64,000 nucleotides of DNA from FEN-299 sp963727765 (GTDB taxonomy: Bacteria > Acidobacteriota > Vicinamibacteria > Vicinamibacterales > Fen-181): positions 1 through 64,000 of the forward strand of contig CAVSGZ010000007.1 in assembly GCA_963727765.1 (NCBI GenBank). Direction: 5' to 3'. Positions within the stretch are counted from its first letter, which is position 1, and each line of letters starts with the position of its first letter. Below the pieces are notes generated by a model. It searched no databases. It was not told the origin of the DNA and saw only the letters and a program-made list of their open reading frames with translations. Below are positions 27,079 through 37,118 of the stretch, piece after piece. A program made the position numbers and the translations under genes.

Positions 27079-28820
27079 CGCCTGCGCCTGGAGATGGAGC
27101 GCGCGGCATGGCCAGCCTCAGCGAGAAGCTCATCGGAGCCTACAATGAGACCCGTGGCGAGAACGTCGACCGGACCGTCCTCTGCCACGCGCCGTTCACG
27201 AGCATGAACTTCGAGCAGACGGGCAAGGCCAACGCCTGCTGCTACAACAGGACCCACGTCCTCGGCGAGTATCCCAGGGACAGCCTCGAGCAGATGTGGT
27301 TCAGCGCGGCGGCGGAACAGCTCCGCGGCTACATCCGTCAGGACAGCCTCGAGGGCGGCTGCAGCATGTGCAGGCGGCAGCTCGAGAGCGGCAACCTCAC
27401 CGGCTGCAAGGCCAGGATCTACGACCAGTACGCGCAGGAGAAGCCGGAGAAGGCGAACAGAGCCCTCACGTCCCCGTTGCCCGCGCGGGTCGCCGCGATG
27501 CCCAGGGTGATGGAGTTCGAGCTCGAGAACACCTGCAACCTCCAGTGCATCATGTGCGACGGGTACTTCTCCTCGGCGATTCGCAGGCACCGCGAGAAGC
27601 AACCGCCTCAGCTCAGCCCGTACGACGCGGACTTCGTGAAGCAGCTCGTGGAGTTCATGCCGCATCTCGAGGAGATGAAATTCCTCGGCGGCGAGCCGTT
27701 GATGATCGGGATCTACTACGACATCTGGGAGGAGGCGGCCCGCGTCAACCCCGGCGTGAAGATCCACATCACGACGAACGCGACCACGCTGAACCCGCGC
27801 ACGAAGAAGCTGCTCGAGAAAATGCTGGGGGCGGGGCTCGAGGTGTCCTTCAACGTCTCGATCGACTCGGTGGGGAAGGAGACGTACGAGGCGATCCGGG
27901 TTGGCGCCTGCTACGAACAGGTGATGGAGAACATCGCGTGGCTCTCGGAATACACGAAGAAGCGGAACGCCCATCTCGGCTTCTCGGTCTGCCCGATGGT
28001 CATCAACCGCTTCGAGATACCCGACCTCGTGAGGTTCGCGGAGCGAGAGAGGCATCATCGTGACCTACAACACGGTGCTGAAGCCGCCCGAGCAGGCGCT
28101 GCGCTTCCTGAACTACGAGGACCTCGAGGAACTGGTCGCGTACTACGAGAGCCGCATGCCGGCGCAGGGATCTCCGATTGGGAAGATCAACCTCGACTAC
28201 TTCATGGGCTACGTGAACCAGGTGAGGGCGTGGAGGGAGGAGGCAGGCAAGCCTGCCTTCGAGCAGTTCGCGAAGCTCCGGCGCATCAATCCGTCATCCC
28301 GGCCGCAGGTGTCGGAGCTGACGCGGAAGATCCTGCTGGCCAGCATCATCGGAGAGAGCGGCCGGCGGGACCGGCTGCCGCCGGACCCCGAACTCGGCGG
28401 CGTGACTGCCCGAAAACTTCCGGGCCTACCTCTTCGCAAAGCTTGTCCGAGACAACGCCCGAGCAGTTCTGGGACGCCTACCTCGCCTGCCTCGACTGGG
28501 TCGCGTCGGAATGCCTGCCGCCGGCGGAGTACCGAGACTTCCGGCACAAGTCGGACGCGCTTCAGCGGATGTCCGCGGGCCTGGTCGCCAGTGCGAAACG
28601 AGCGATACTCTCGGATCTGCTCAAGGGCGACGTCGTCGGGCACCTGAGTTTCATCCTGGCTACGGATCTGGCTGCCATCGAGGGGGGACTTCAGCGGTAC
28701 CGAGAAGTCAACCGATCCTCAGCGCTGACCACGTCCCGCTCCGCCTCCGGATCGCGCGGAACCCGACGGCCACGTGCGACCAACCGAGCACGAGGCAGTG
28801 TAGTATCAGCAGCACGCTGA
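27075..28820 (+). CDS. Radical SAM protein with N-terminal twitch/SPASM-like cysteines (multiple frameshifts)
   Basis: The N-terminal part carries an extra cysteine set (LCHAPFTSMNF, ANACCYNRT, GGCSMCRRQ). The radical SAM cluster motif NTCNLQCIMC (C154, C158, C161) and the glycine-rich FLGGEPLM follow. The frame breaks near 28048 (ERGIIVTYNTVL resumes), near 28405 (ENFRAYLFAKLVRDN) and near 28463 (PEQFWDAYLACLDW), then runs to 28820. All segments fit one protein. Related proteins occur in polysaccharide and secondary-metabolite clusters. The reaction is unknown; a sugar modification recognised by the Wzt tail is only a guess. Confidence 0.78.
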   Translation: MTPAPGDGARGMASLSEKLIGAYNETRGENVDRTVLCHAPFTSMNFEQTGKANACCYNRTHVLGEYPRDSLEQMWFSAAAEQLRGYIRQDSLEGGCSMCRRQLESGNLTGCKARIYDQYAQEKPEKANRALTSPLPARVAAMPRVMEFELENTCNLQCIMCDGYFSSAIRRHREKQPPQLSPYDADFVKQLVEFMPHLEEMKFLGGEPLMIGIYYDIWEEAARVNPGVKIHITTNATTLNPRTKKLLEKMLGAGLEVSFNVSIDSVGKETYEAIRVGACYEQVMENIAWLSEYTKKRNAHLGFSVCPMVINRFEIPDLVRFAERERHHRDLQHGAEAARAGAALPELRGPRGTGRVLREPHAGAGISDWEDQPRLLHGLREPGEGVEGGGRQACLRAVREAPAHQSVIPAAGVGADAEDPAGQHHRRERPAGPAAAGPRTRRRDCPKTSGPTSSQSLSETTPEQFWDAYLACLDWVASECLPPAEYRDFRHKSDALQRMSAGLVASAKRAILSDLLKGDVVGHLSFILATDLAAIEGGLQRYREVNRSSALTTSRSASGSRGTRRPRATNRARGSVVSAAR

Positions 28821-28883
28821 ACTGGTCGGAGTCACAGAACTCGCTCTCCGGCCCGGCACAGTTCACGTCGAGGCGGCTCAGAT

Positions 28884-31056
28884 ATGAAGACGGTCATCGT
28901 GACGCCAGAACTGGCCGGGCTTTGCCCACAGGGGGGAGTAGGGTCGTTCGTCTGGCATTTCTCCCGGCTGCTGCGTTCGGTGGGGGAGGAGGTGACGGTT
29001 CTTCTTACGGGACGGGCCCGCCCGGCCCGGACAGCCTGGGCGGGTCGGTACGAACAGTCGGGGATTGCAGTAAGCACGGTGAGCCCGAGAGAATTCCCTC
29101 CGGATACAGTAGGGGCATGGGATTTTGTCTGTCGCGGCCACGCCGTAGCGGATGCGATCCCAGGTGACGCCGACGTGGTCTATTTCCAGGATTGGCTGGC
29201 GGACGGATTCGTTCCCGCCCGATTGAGGCGACTTCAAGCGCAGCCGCGTCCCGTGTTCGTGAACGTCCTGCACAGCCCGACTGCCTGGATTCGCGAGGCC
29301 ATGGCCGAATATCCGCGCCACGTGCTCCACGACATGGGCCTGGATTTCGCCGAGCGCTATGTCGCTGAGCATGTTGATTTCATCGCCTCGCCAAGTCAGT
29401 ACATGCTCAGGTTCGTATCAGACCAGGGCTGGCAGCTGCCGGATTCGGATCGTACTGCGGTGCTCGGTTACCCAATTGTCCCGGGCCCGACGCCATTTGC
29501 TGTACCGAGCTCATCGCGACAACGCGGGTTCCGCCGTATCGCATTTCTCGGGAGATTCGAAGTCAGGAAAGGCACGGCGCTCTTCGTTGGTGCCCTGCGT
29601 GAGCTTCACCGCCAGCGGCCGGAGCTTCTGGAATCGATCGAGGAGATCGCCTTTGTCGGTCGAGAGGGAAACACGGGAGATGTCACACCGCGACGCGCCG
29701 TGAATCTGCTGTCTTGTCTGCACAAGCGGATTCAGTTCCTGAGCCGTCTGGACACGGAGCAGGTTCAGGCCCTCCTGCGCTCCTGGGCGCATGACACACT
29801 GGTGGTGGTTCCCAGCATCGACGACAACTACCCTTACGTCGTGATTGAAGCCTCGCTGATCGCTGGCTTGAATGTCATCTGCTCAAACGCGGGCGGCATG
29901 CGCGAGATCCTCCCGTCCGCGGCCGGCGACCAGTTCTTCGATCCCTCTGAACGGTCTCTCAGTGACACTCTCGGGCGGTATCTGTCGTTCGGCCCGCGTC
30001 CTCAGGCGGGACTGTATCCATATGACTGGAAGCACCACAACCGGCAGTGGCTCGATTTTCATGATCGGGTCCGACATACCAGAGAGCCGCAGCCGGGCGT
30101 CCTCTCCATCGCCAGCAAGCCGAGCCCGCAAGTGGACATCTGCATCCCCTTCTTCAATCACGGGGCATACCTGCCCACGTTGCTGGAAGCGCTGGCTAGT
30201 CAGACAGTTCCCGTGGGCTCGGTAACGGTCGTTGACGACGGCTCAACCGACGGCGAATCGCAGGGGGTTCTTCGCGAAATGAGCCTCAAGTACGCTGGCA
30301 GGAGATGGCGGTTCGTGGCCTCTAGGGTCAACAGCGGCGTCAGTGCCGCCCGGAATGCGGCGGCGGCGAAGGGTCATGCTGAGTACCTGCTGTTCCTCGA
30401 CGCGGATAACGTGCCCGTTCCCCAGATGGTCGAGCGGTTCCTGTCGGCCATCGAGACATCTGGTGACGACTGCCTGACCTGCTACTTCCGCGCCTTCGAG
30501 GGCAAGCACGCGCCGTTCGAATGGGTCACCGATGAGGCGGGGGACAGGACGACCCGTCAGGTCGTGCCCACGAAGTACCGATTTCCTGCCTCTCGGACCT
30601 TGTCTCCCGCTTGGTCTGTTCGACAATTTCTTTGGAGACGCGAGTTTTATCGTTCGGCGGTCCGTCTTCGAGGCGCTGGGAGGGTTCTCCGAGGACCCGA
30701 AGTATCGGTACGACACCCACGAGGACTATGAGTTTCTGCTGCGACTCGCCCTGGCAGGGAAGGCCCTGGATGTGGTGCCGGAGGTCCTGTTCTTCTACCG
30801 AGTCACGGGCAGCGGGCTCATGGGAACCACGAACGAGTATCGGAATCGCCTGCGTGTGCAGCGTGCCTACGCCACGCTCATGAGGAACGCGGGCCTGCCT
30901 GGTCTCGTGCCGTATGTCTGCGGTCTGTACGAGCGGGGCAAGCCGCTGGAGTTTCTGATCGCTGAAGCGCGACGAGCGTTCCGTCATCCGCTCACCGCTG
31001 CAGCGACGATCGGTCGTGCGGGGATTCGGACCCTTCGGAAGCGGCTCGCGGGCTGA
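28884..31056 (+). CDS. Bifunctional GT4-GT2 glycosyltransferase (frameshifted)
   Basis: About 720 residues. The N-terminal GT4 domain (1-395) has PELAGLCPQGGVGSFVW, FLGRFEVRKGTALFVGAL and a terminal SIDDNYPYVVIEASLIAG. The C-terminal GT2 (GT-A) domain starts at about 415 with VDICIPFFNHGAYLPTLLEA, VVDDGSTDGES and FLDADN (the DxD). Near 30597 the frame shifts: GLFDNFFGDASFIVRRSVFE and the acceptor part YDTHEDYEFLLRLA follow in another frame to the stop at 31056. It probably adds two consecutive sugars. ATG at 28884 has a GAGGCGG site upstream. Confidence 0.87.
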
Positions 31057-31153
31057 CGGCGCGGCAGCGGCACCCTGGCCCCCTCCGCCACACGCGGGCG
31101 ATCACTCGGTTCCATGGTAGGATGCGGTCTCGCAGGCCTCACCTGAGATCACG

Positions 31154-32116
31154 GTGGTCCACGAGTTCACATCTCTGCCAAAGGACGGGAGATCGAAGAC
31201 ACCGCAGTCGGCGACTGTGTCGGTCGTGATCCCGACCCTCAACGCGGAGCCTCTTCTGCCGGCCCTCCTCGAGGCGGTCTTCAGCCAGGAACCGACGAGC
31301 CCGTTGGAAGTCGTTCTCGTGGACTCGATATCCACCGACGCCACGCGAGACATCGCGGCCTCCGACGCCCGCGTGCGGGTCGTCCCGATCGCCGCCTTCT
31401 CGCACGGCCGCGCCCGGAACCTCGGCGCGCGCGTGGCGACGGGGGAGATCGTCGTGATGCTGACCCAGGACGCGCTGCCGGCTGACAAGAAGTGGCTTGC
31501 CGCGCTGCTGACTCCCTTCGTAGACCCGCAGGTCGTCGCGGCCTACTCGCGGCAGGTCCCGCGCGCCGACGCCAACCCGATGGAACGGTTCTTCCTGCAG
31601 CGGCGATTCCCGCTGCGCCCGACCGTGCGGCGAGAGCGGCACGGCGGGGCCACGCTCACGCTCGAAGATGTGTTCTTCTCGAACGTCAGCGCCGCGATTC
31701 GGCGGGACGCCCTGATCAAGCATCCGTTCGACGAAGCCCTGATCATGAGCGAGGACCAACAGTTCTCCCGTGACGTGATTGCGGCCGGCCACGCGGTGGT
31801 CTACCAGCCGGAGTCGGTCGTGATTCACTCCCACGACTACTCGCTCGCCACGTGCTTCCGGCGATACTTCGACAGCGCCTGCTCGCTGAAGGTGATCTTC
31901 CCAGAGCACGGACTCGCAAGAACCGCGGCGATGGCGGCGAGCTATGTGCCCGACGAGGCCAGGTACATGGTGCGCGATCACCCGAGGTTGCTTCCGAGGT
32001 ACGTCCTCTATAATCTCGCGAAGGTCGGCGGCACGCTGGCAGGCCTGGTCGCCGAGCGACTGCCGCGCAGGGCTGCCCGCGCTCTCAGCCTGCACCGGTA
32101 CCACTGGGAGGAGTAG
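31154..32116 (+). CDS. GT2-family glycosyltransferase (rhamnosyltransferase-like)
   Basis: A 320-residue GT-A fold enzyme. VSVVIPTLNAEPLLPALLEA opens the domain, and VVLVDSISTDATRDIA gives the nucleotide-binding aspartate. The motif MLTQDALPAD stands where other GT2 enzymes have DxD, as in rhamnosyltransferases of O-antigen clusters. The ED motif is MSEDQQFSRDV. The C-terminal region has a long amphipathic stretch suited to membrane contact. Start is a GTG at 31154; no better ATG is in frame. Confidence 0.9.
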   Translation: MVHEFTSLPKDGRSKTPQSATVSVVIPTLNAEPLLPALLEAVFSQEPTSPLEVVLVDSISTDATRDIAASDARVRVVPIAAFSHGRARNLGARVATGEIVVMLTQDALPADKKWLAALLTPFVDPQVVAAYSRQVPRADANPMERFFLQRRFPLRPTVRRERHGGATLTLEDVFFSNVSAAIRRDALIKHPFDEALIMSEDQQFSRDVIAAGHAVVYQPESVVIHSHDYSLATCFRRYFDSACSLKVIFPEHGLARTAAMAASYVPDEARYMVRDHPRLLPRYVLYNLAKVGGTLAGLVAERLPRRAARALSLHRYHWEE

Positions 32117-32196
32117 CGTGCACAGCCCGCGGGGGGCTCCATTCGGTGGGTCCGCCGTAGCCCGCTCGAATACAGCGCGGGCGGAAGTGGAAACCT

Positions 32197-32828
32197 CTAC
32201 AGCGCCTGCTGCCCGTCTTCGAGGGCTCCGCTGGACTGCGCGGCGTCCGCTGCACCCCAGCTCTGGGGAGGCATGCCGGCGATCCCCGTCGAAAGAAGTC
32301 GATCCTCGCTGATGCGCAACTGGTCGCGCTCGATCCGGTCGACGCCCAGTGCGCTGATCGCCAACTGGCCCGTGTCGAGGCGGTAGACGAGCCGTTTCTC
32401 GCGCAAATACCACAGGTGGAACTCCACCATTTCAACCGGCGTGCGAAGCAGGCGGGAGATCTCGAACTCGCCGAGGCCGGGCATCCGCATCTCCGTCCGC
32501 CGCTGCACGTACAGCAGCGACAGGATGCTCTGGCGGGTCGCTGTGTCCTGGGCGAAGGCCGAGCCATGCGTCGCCTCCGAGGCCAGCTTCCACTTACGGT
32601 TCCAGGTACCTCCTGGTATTTCGCGTCGTAGCCGGCCCGCGTTTCGGGGTCGCCCAGGATGGCCCGGGCCTTGGCCAGCGTGCGGAATCTGACTCCGTCA
32701 CTTGCCGCGCCAATGTCCGGGTGGCACTTCTTGGCCAGATGGCGAAAGACCCGGTCGATGGTGTCCTCGTCCGCACTGGGGCTGAGTTGCAGCAGGTCGT
32801 AGTAGTCGACAAACGGTTCCTCGGTCAC
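32197..32828 (-). CDS. DnaJ-domain protein with C-terminal winged-helix-like region (frameshifted)
   Basis: GTG start at 32828. Residues 1-70 form a J domain (YYDLLQLSPSADEDTIDRVF, then HLAKKCHPDIG): the HPD tripeptide that stimulates Hsp70 is intact. Near 32598 a one-base shift moves coding into a frame reading KLASEATHGSAFAQDTATRQ, EFEISRLLRTPVEMVEFHLW and KRLVYRLDTGQLAISALGVDR, which looks like a winged helix. It lies on the opposite strand to the glycan genes. Substrate or partner is unknown. Confidence 0.78.
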
Positions 32829-33073
32829 TCGTCACCCCCTCGGTCAGGCGAAGCCCACTGACCGCATCGGTACGGTCCCCCCGTTAGGGTGTATCGGCCG
32901 CTCGACGCAACAGGGTCAGCCCCCCGGTCAAGGCCCGTGTTATCCTCCTTTTCCGTTCGCATCGACCGGCCAAATTCCCACTGATTGTGGAGCGTTTCCG
33001 CTTCAGGAGACCGCGCCTGATGATCGAGCCCGTCGAGCGTGCCCCCCGCGAGATGCGCCACTAGGCCCTGGCG

Positions 33074-34211
33074 GTGATCATGAGGGCGGCGCTCGCACTC
33101 AACTGGTCCACCCGCACTCTGGTGGATCGTATCTCGGGGGCTGTCAAAGGCGCTGGCTTCGTTCATTTCTACAGCCTCGCCGTCGCGAGTCGGTCACACG
33201 ACTTTGGCGCGCCCACCTCTACCCGCGAGCTGCAGGAGGTTCAGGCCAAGGCCGTTCCGCAGGACGTTGGCCACACCTTTCCCGCGGTCTACACACCCCA
33301 GGTCGGGCTCGCGCTCCAGCCGCTCGCGTTCTTCTCATACCCGATCGCTCTCGCCCTATGGACCCTGCTGACGTGGGCTCTCTACGGCACGGCTACCTGG
33401 CTTCTCTGGAAGCGCTGTCCGCGCCTGCGGCCGTACGGCAGGTACAGCCGCGTGGGTGGCATGCGCGTTCCCCGCGTTCTGGTGGCTCGTCATGAACGGC
33501 CATCTGTCTGCAGTGGCTTTGGGAGCGCTGGCGCTGGCTTGCCTTGCCCTGAAGCAGAAGCGGTCCTGGCTGGCCGGATGCGCAATCGAGTTGCTGGCGT
33601 ACAAATGGACGCTGCTGCTTCCGGCCGTCGCGGTCTGTCTGCTGGCAGGCGAGTTCACGATATTGCTGGGCGCCGCAGCCGTGACCGCAGGCCAACTAGG
33701 GCTCGCGGTGCCGTTTGTCGGCCTGGACGGCGTTCGCCAGCACTTTGTCACGATGATCCAATGGAGCCGAACGCCCGATCTACTGGCTGTCAAGCCAAAC
33801 CCCATGTTCTCGTTGCGGACCTTCTGGGCAACCCTGGTGCCTGGCCGCCTCGCGGTCGTCCTGTATCTCGCTTCGGCGCTCTGCGTCCTGATCGTGGCTG
33901 CTCGCGCCTGGCGTCGAACCTCTTCAGCAGTAGCCCGCATCGGGCTCCTGGCCTGCGCGGTCGTGCTTGCGACCCCCCACTGCTGGGCCTACGACCTCGT
34001 GGTCCTCGTCCCGGCGATTCTGCTTGCGGCAGACACCGCCCTGGCGCTACCGCGCGGAAGTCCAGCGAGGGCGATGCTGACGCGCATGAACTACGTTGTG
34101 TTCTTCGCGATCTTGTCCAGCTTCGCGGCAGCAGTCGTGCGTGTTCAACTGGCTACGCCGCTGCTGTTGTTCTGGCTCGTTCTGCTAACCCGGAGGGTTC
34201 GGCTTCGCTGA
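33074..34211 (+). CDS. GT87/DUF2029-type membrane glycosyltransferase (frameshifted)
   Basis: Polytopic protein of the GT-C type. The N-terminal frame (from 33074) has AGFVHFYSLAVASRS and FPAVYTPQVGLALQPLAFFS, where GT87 enzymes normally have a YPP-like loop. The frame breaks near 33440. The second frame runs from WVACAFPAFWWLVMNG through eight further helices to 34211 (AVKPNPMFSLRTF, TPHCWAYDLVVLVPA). Such enzymes use polyprenyl-phosphate sugars. The end overlaps the convergent UbiA-like gene by 27 bases. The true N-terminus is uncertain. Confidence 0.75.
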
Positions 34212-35703
34212 CGCTGCGCCGACCGACGTCGGCGCGGGCGAGGGAGATCCGCCCGCTCTATTGGCAGCACTCGGCGCACGTTCCGGCTTCATGGAGAATC
34301 GGCGGATTTCAACCGGCGCGTCCTCGGCTCCGAGCCATATCCCCAGGCTCGCGCGGTCGTCGTCTTCTGCCACGGCGAAGTGGAGGTCTATGACCGTCCA
34401 CTGGTCCGTCAGAACCAGTTCCTCGCGCAATCCCAGCGAGTTCCAGGGCGCATGGTCCTGCCACAGCCCTACCGTAACCCGGCGCGGGCGCTCCGCTCGA
34501 ATCTCCGTCTCGAGATGGTATCGACGGCAGGCGGAGACCGAACCGCAGGGCCGTGTCAGGCGAGCGTGCCACGGCCGACTGCCGGGCCGCGGGATCGTCA
34601 AGCGAACGACGCCCGAGCTCACCCGCCCCACAGTGACTTCGGCCCCACCATCCAGATGCAATTGCCCGCGGCAGATCAGCCAGTTTCGAAGTTGTCCTGC
34701 AAAACGGCTGAGCTCGCGACCCCGCCGTCGGAGAGTGCCTTGAAATAGCAGCACCTGAACCACCGGCAGGGGCGCCAACGACGGAGAGCGCCAGGAGCAC
34801 TGCAGTGCCAGAATCAGCGGCAGGTAGCATTCGTAGAAGGGGTGGCTGAAGCGCCACCATTCTATCGCCGCATCCTCCCCCCGCTCATGGATGTAGTAAT
34901 TCCAGTGGTGAGCGACCTTCGTCCGAATCAGCGCGACGTACAAAGCGGCGCCGGCCGCCAGCAGTGGGCTCAGGCGGATCAGAGAGACCAGGAGCGCGAG
35001 GAACGCCACCAGTTCGGCGGCGTAGACTCGATTCACCAGGATACGGATTCGGGATCGATCCAGCCCGGTGGCCAGCGTCGACACTCCCGCCTGCATATCG
35101 CCGACGCGGTCCTGGAATTCGTGGATGATGATTCCCTTGAGTCCCAGGCAGAGCGACCAGGTCGCTCCGCATGCGGGAAGCAGCCACCACCACGGGCCAG
35201 CGCTCGAATGCGCCGTCCCGGCGCTTGCCAGCACCGAGATCGTGTAGAGGCAAGGCACGACGTGCGCTCCCATGGTGTCGCACAACACGCCGGCGAAGCC
35301 CCGCTCCTTCAAGCGGAACGGCGGAGCGGAGTACATCGTAGGCAGCGAGGTACTCGACGGCGAGCAAACCGAGACTCAGCCGCGAATAATGGAACAACGC
35401 GGCGGGAGCAAAGCCCAGCACCAGCGTCACCGCGCAGGTGGCGTATTTCTGCCAGGAGGGCAGCCGACTTAGGGAGTTCTCCTTGCCCGTCCGATGGTCG
35501 ACCTCGATGTCGAACAGGTCATTGATGAGATGCCCGTAGGAACCAGCGCACAAACCCACAAAGAGGATCAGGCCGATGCAACGCGCAGCAGCCGCTGGAG
35601 GAACCTCGTAGAGGAGCACCGAGGCGTAACAGAAGGCGAGAACCGGCGGGATCTTGGAATCCCACCAGTTCTCCGTCCGTCCTAGTTTTCGCAGCGAAGG
35701 CAT
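34185..35703 (-). CDS. UbiA-family prenyltransferase with a C-terminal carbohydrate-binding-like domain (frameshifted)
   Basis: ATG at 35703. The first aspartate motif is INDLFDIEVDH (about 60-70) and the second IIHEFQDRVGDMQAGVSTLA, both typical of UbiA enzymes that move a polyprenyl diphosphate. Near 35336 the frame shifts once (AVEYLAAYDVLRSA to YSAPPFRLKERGFAG). After about eight helices comes a soluble tail of about 150 residues (TVGRVSSGVVRLTIPRPG, TVGLWQDHAPWNSLG, WTVIDLHFAVAEDDDRASLG) with the pattern of CBM4/9-like beta-sandwiches. With a GT87 neighbour, a decaprenyl-phosphoribose-type lipid donor is possible but unproven. Confidence 0.8.
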
Positions 35704-35830
35704 CGGTTAATCTGAACTGTCCCGCGATGGTGTTGACGGTCTTGGTCGTCTGCCAATGATCCTTGCGGACAGCATACACGCCCAGCGCCTCAGTGTGGTG
35801 CGGAAGGCCGAGCGGCCGGGCATCTGTCCG

Positions 35831-35889
35831 AGCCTTGAACCCTGGGCCCTGAGTCGTGAGCCGCTCTGGCCTGAGCCTTGAGCCGTGAC
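35831..35889. repeat. Degenerate heptanucleotide array A
   Basis: Intergenic stretch that parses into 7-base units: gccttga, accctgg, gccctga, gtcgtga, gccgctc, tggcctg, agccttg, agccgtg. It runs right up to the start of the next gene. The same unit type occurs at 36356, 43391, 44003 and 63119. Confidence 0.7.
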
Positions 35890-36394
35890 CTCGCGTGCCG
35901 TGCTATTCTCCCTTTTCGTGCGCATCGACCGACCCTCCGAGTTCTCCCTGGCCATCGAACGCTCCCATTTCTACGCGCTGCTCGCGCCGCTGTCTTCGCC
36001 GGCCGACATCGAGGCGCTGCTGAAGACCAGGCGCCGCGACTATCGCAAGGCCGTCCACCACTGCTGGGCCTGCCGCTGTCGTGATGCCGGCGGCGCCGTC
36101 GTCGAGGTATCGAAAGACGATGGGGAAGTGGGGCACCCCGGCCGCGTGTTGCTTGAACTGCTCAAGAAGCACGACCTCGAGGGGGTGCTCCTCGTCTCGC
36201 GGATCTTCGGCGGCGTCAAACTGGGCGTCGGTGGCGTCTCGCGGGCGTTTCGTGACGCCGGGCAGGGGGCCATTAACAAGGGGGCTCAAGGCTCACCCCT
36301 CGACGTTGCTCGGGGTGCCCTGAGCGAGGGCGCGAAGCGCCCGAGTCGAAGGGCAGGGCTCAGGGCTCAGGCAGGACTGAAGGCTCGAGGATAG
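35885..36394 (+). CDS. IMPACT/UPF0029 (YigZ-like) N-terminal-domain protein
   Basis: The first 135 residues match the UPF0029 domain: HHCWACRCRDAGG, SKDDGEVGHPG and LLVSRIFGGVKLGVGGVSRA, where the family has DDGEPxGTAGxP and RYFGGxxLGxGGL. The G-T-A-G loop is altered to GHPG. The usual C-terminal domain is missing. After residue about 133 the frame enters a palindromic element and heptad repeats, so the last 35 residues look like repeat read-through. The GTG start at 35885 lies within the preceding heptad array, so a later start is possible. Confidence 0.7.
   Translation: MTSRAVLFSLFVRIDRPSEFSLAIERSHFYALLAPLSSPADIEALLKTRRRDYRKAVHHCWACRCRDAGGAVVEVSKDDGEVGHPGRVLLELLKKHDLEGVLLVSRIFGGVKLGVGGVSRAFRDAGQGAINKGAQGSPLDVARGALSEGAKRPSRRAGLRAQAGLKARG
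36317..36354. repeat. REP-like palindromic element
   Basis: A nested palindrome: gccct ... gggcgc gaa gcgccc ... agggc, with ctgagcga and gagtcgaa between the arms. It lies in the C-terminal coding extension of the UPF0029 gene and is followed directly by heptad repeats. It resembles the short dispersed ctgagcga/tcgaaggg palindromes seen in several high-GC bacterial phyla. Confidence 0.65.
36356..36391. repeat. Degenerate heptanucleotide array B
   Basis: Units ggctcag, ggctcag, gcaggac, tgaaggc, tcgagga. A two-unit fragment ggctcaa, ggctcac lies nearby at 36283-36296. These sequences fill the 3' end of the UPF0029 open frame. Confidence 0.6.
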
Positions 36395-36456
36395 GGACGA
36401 GGATCGTCAGATACAGCCGTGCGGCGATTCTCCAGTGACGAAACGAAGGCCGAAGA

Positions 36457-36981
36457 ATGGGCAAGCGACACCGAAAGACTGAACTGCTGCGCGAGATCGA
36501 ACGCGAGCGCCAGGCGCTCGACGACATCCTGGAGGGCCTGTCGCCGCGCCAGATGACGAGAGCCGGCGTCACCCGCGGCGGGTGGTCCGTTAAGGACATC
36601 CTCGCGCACCTGGTCGAATGGCAGCGGATGAACCTGGATTGGTATGCCGCCGGGTTGCGCGGCGAAAAACCGGCGATCCCGGCCCCCGGGTATACGCTGC
36701 GCGACCTGCCGCGGCTCAACGCCATGATCTACCGCAAGCACCACCGACGTTCTCTGCGCGCGGTCATGGCCGACTACCGCTCCTACCATGCACGGGTCGT
36801 CGACCTCATCCGTCGATTATCCGACGCCGACCTGGTGACGCTGGAACGATTCTCGTGGACCGGCCCTTCCTGGACGCTCAGCGATTACCTTCGCGCCTCG
36901 ACGGCGGCGCACGACTTGTGGGCGCGGACGAGAATCCGGCGCTGGCAACGGGCTCAGGACCGGGGCAAAGGCAGGATCTGA
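36457..36981 (+). CDS. ClbS/DfsB-type (DinB-like) four-helix protein
   Basis: A 174-residue protein with KTELLREIERERQALDDIL, GWSVKDILAHLVEWQRMNLDWY and STAAHDLWARTRIRRW. This is the pattern of the ClbS/DfsB family (DUF1706) in the DinB-like superfamily. Histidines of the putative metal site are in ILAHL and TAAHD. Some members protect DNA from genotoxins; others are uncharacterised. ATG at 36457. It stands alone between two repeat-rich spacers. Confidence 0.85.
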   Translation: MGKRHRKTELLREIERERQALDDILEGLSPRQMTRAGVTRGGWSVKDILAHLVEWQRMNLDWYAAGLRGEKPAIPAPGYTLRDLPRLNAMIYRKHHRRSLRAVMADYRSYHARVVDLIRRLSDADLVTLERFSWTGPSWTLSDYLRASTAAHDLWARTRIRRWQRAQDRGKGRI

Positions 36982-37118
36982 AAGGGAGTCGGCCCAGCGG
37001 GACGTGCAGTGCAAGGGACGGGTGCTGAGAAGCTGGAGAGAAAGGCCTCCAAGTCTTCCCCTGAGAAGACGGAGAACTCCACCTAGTGTGGGATGTCTGA
37101 CGCCGAAGGGGGACCCGC

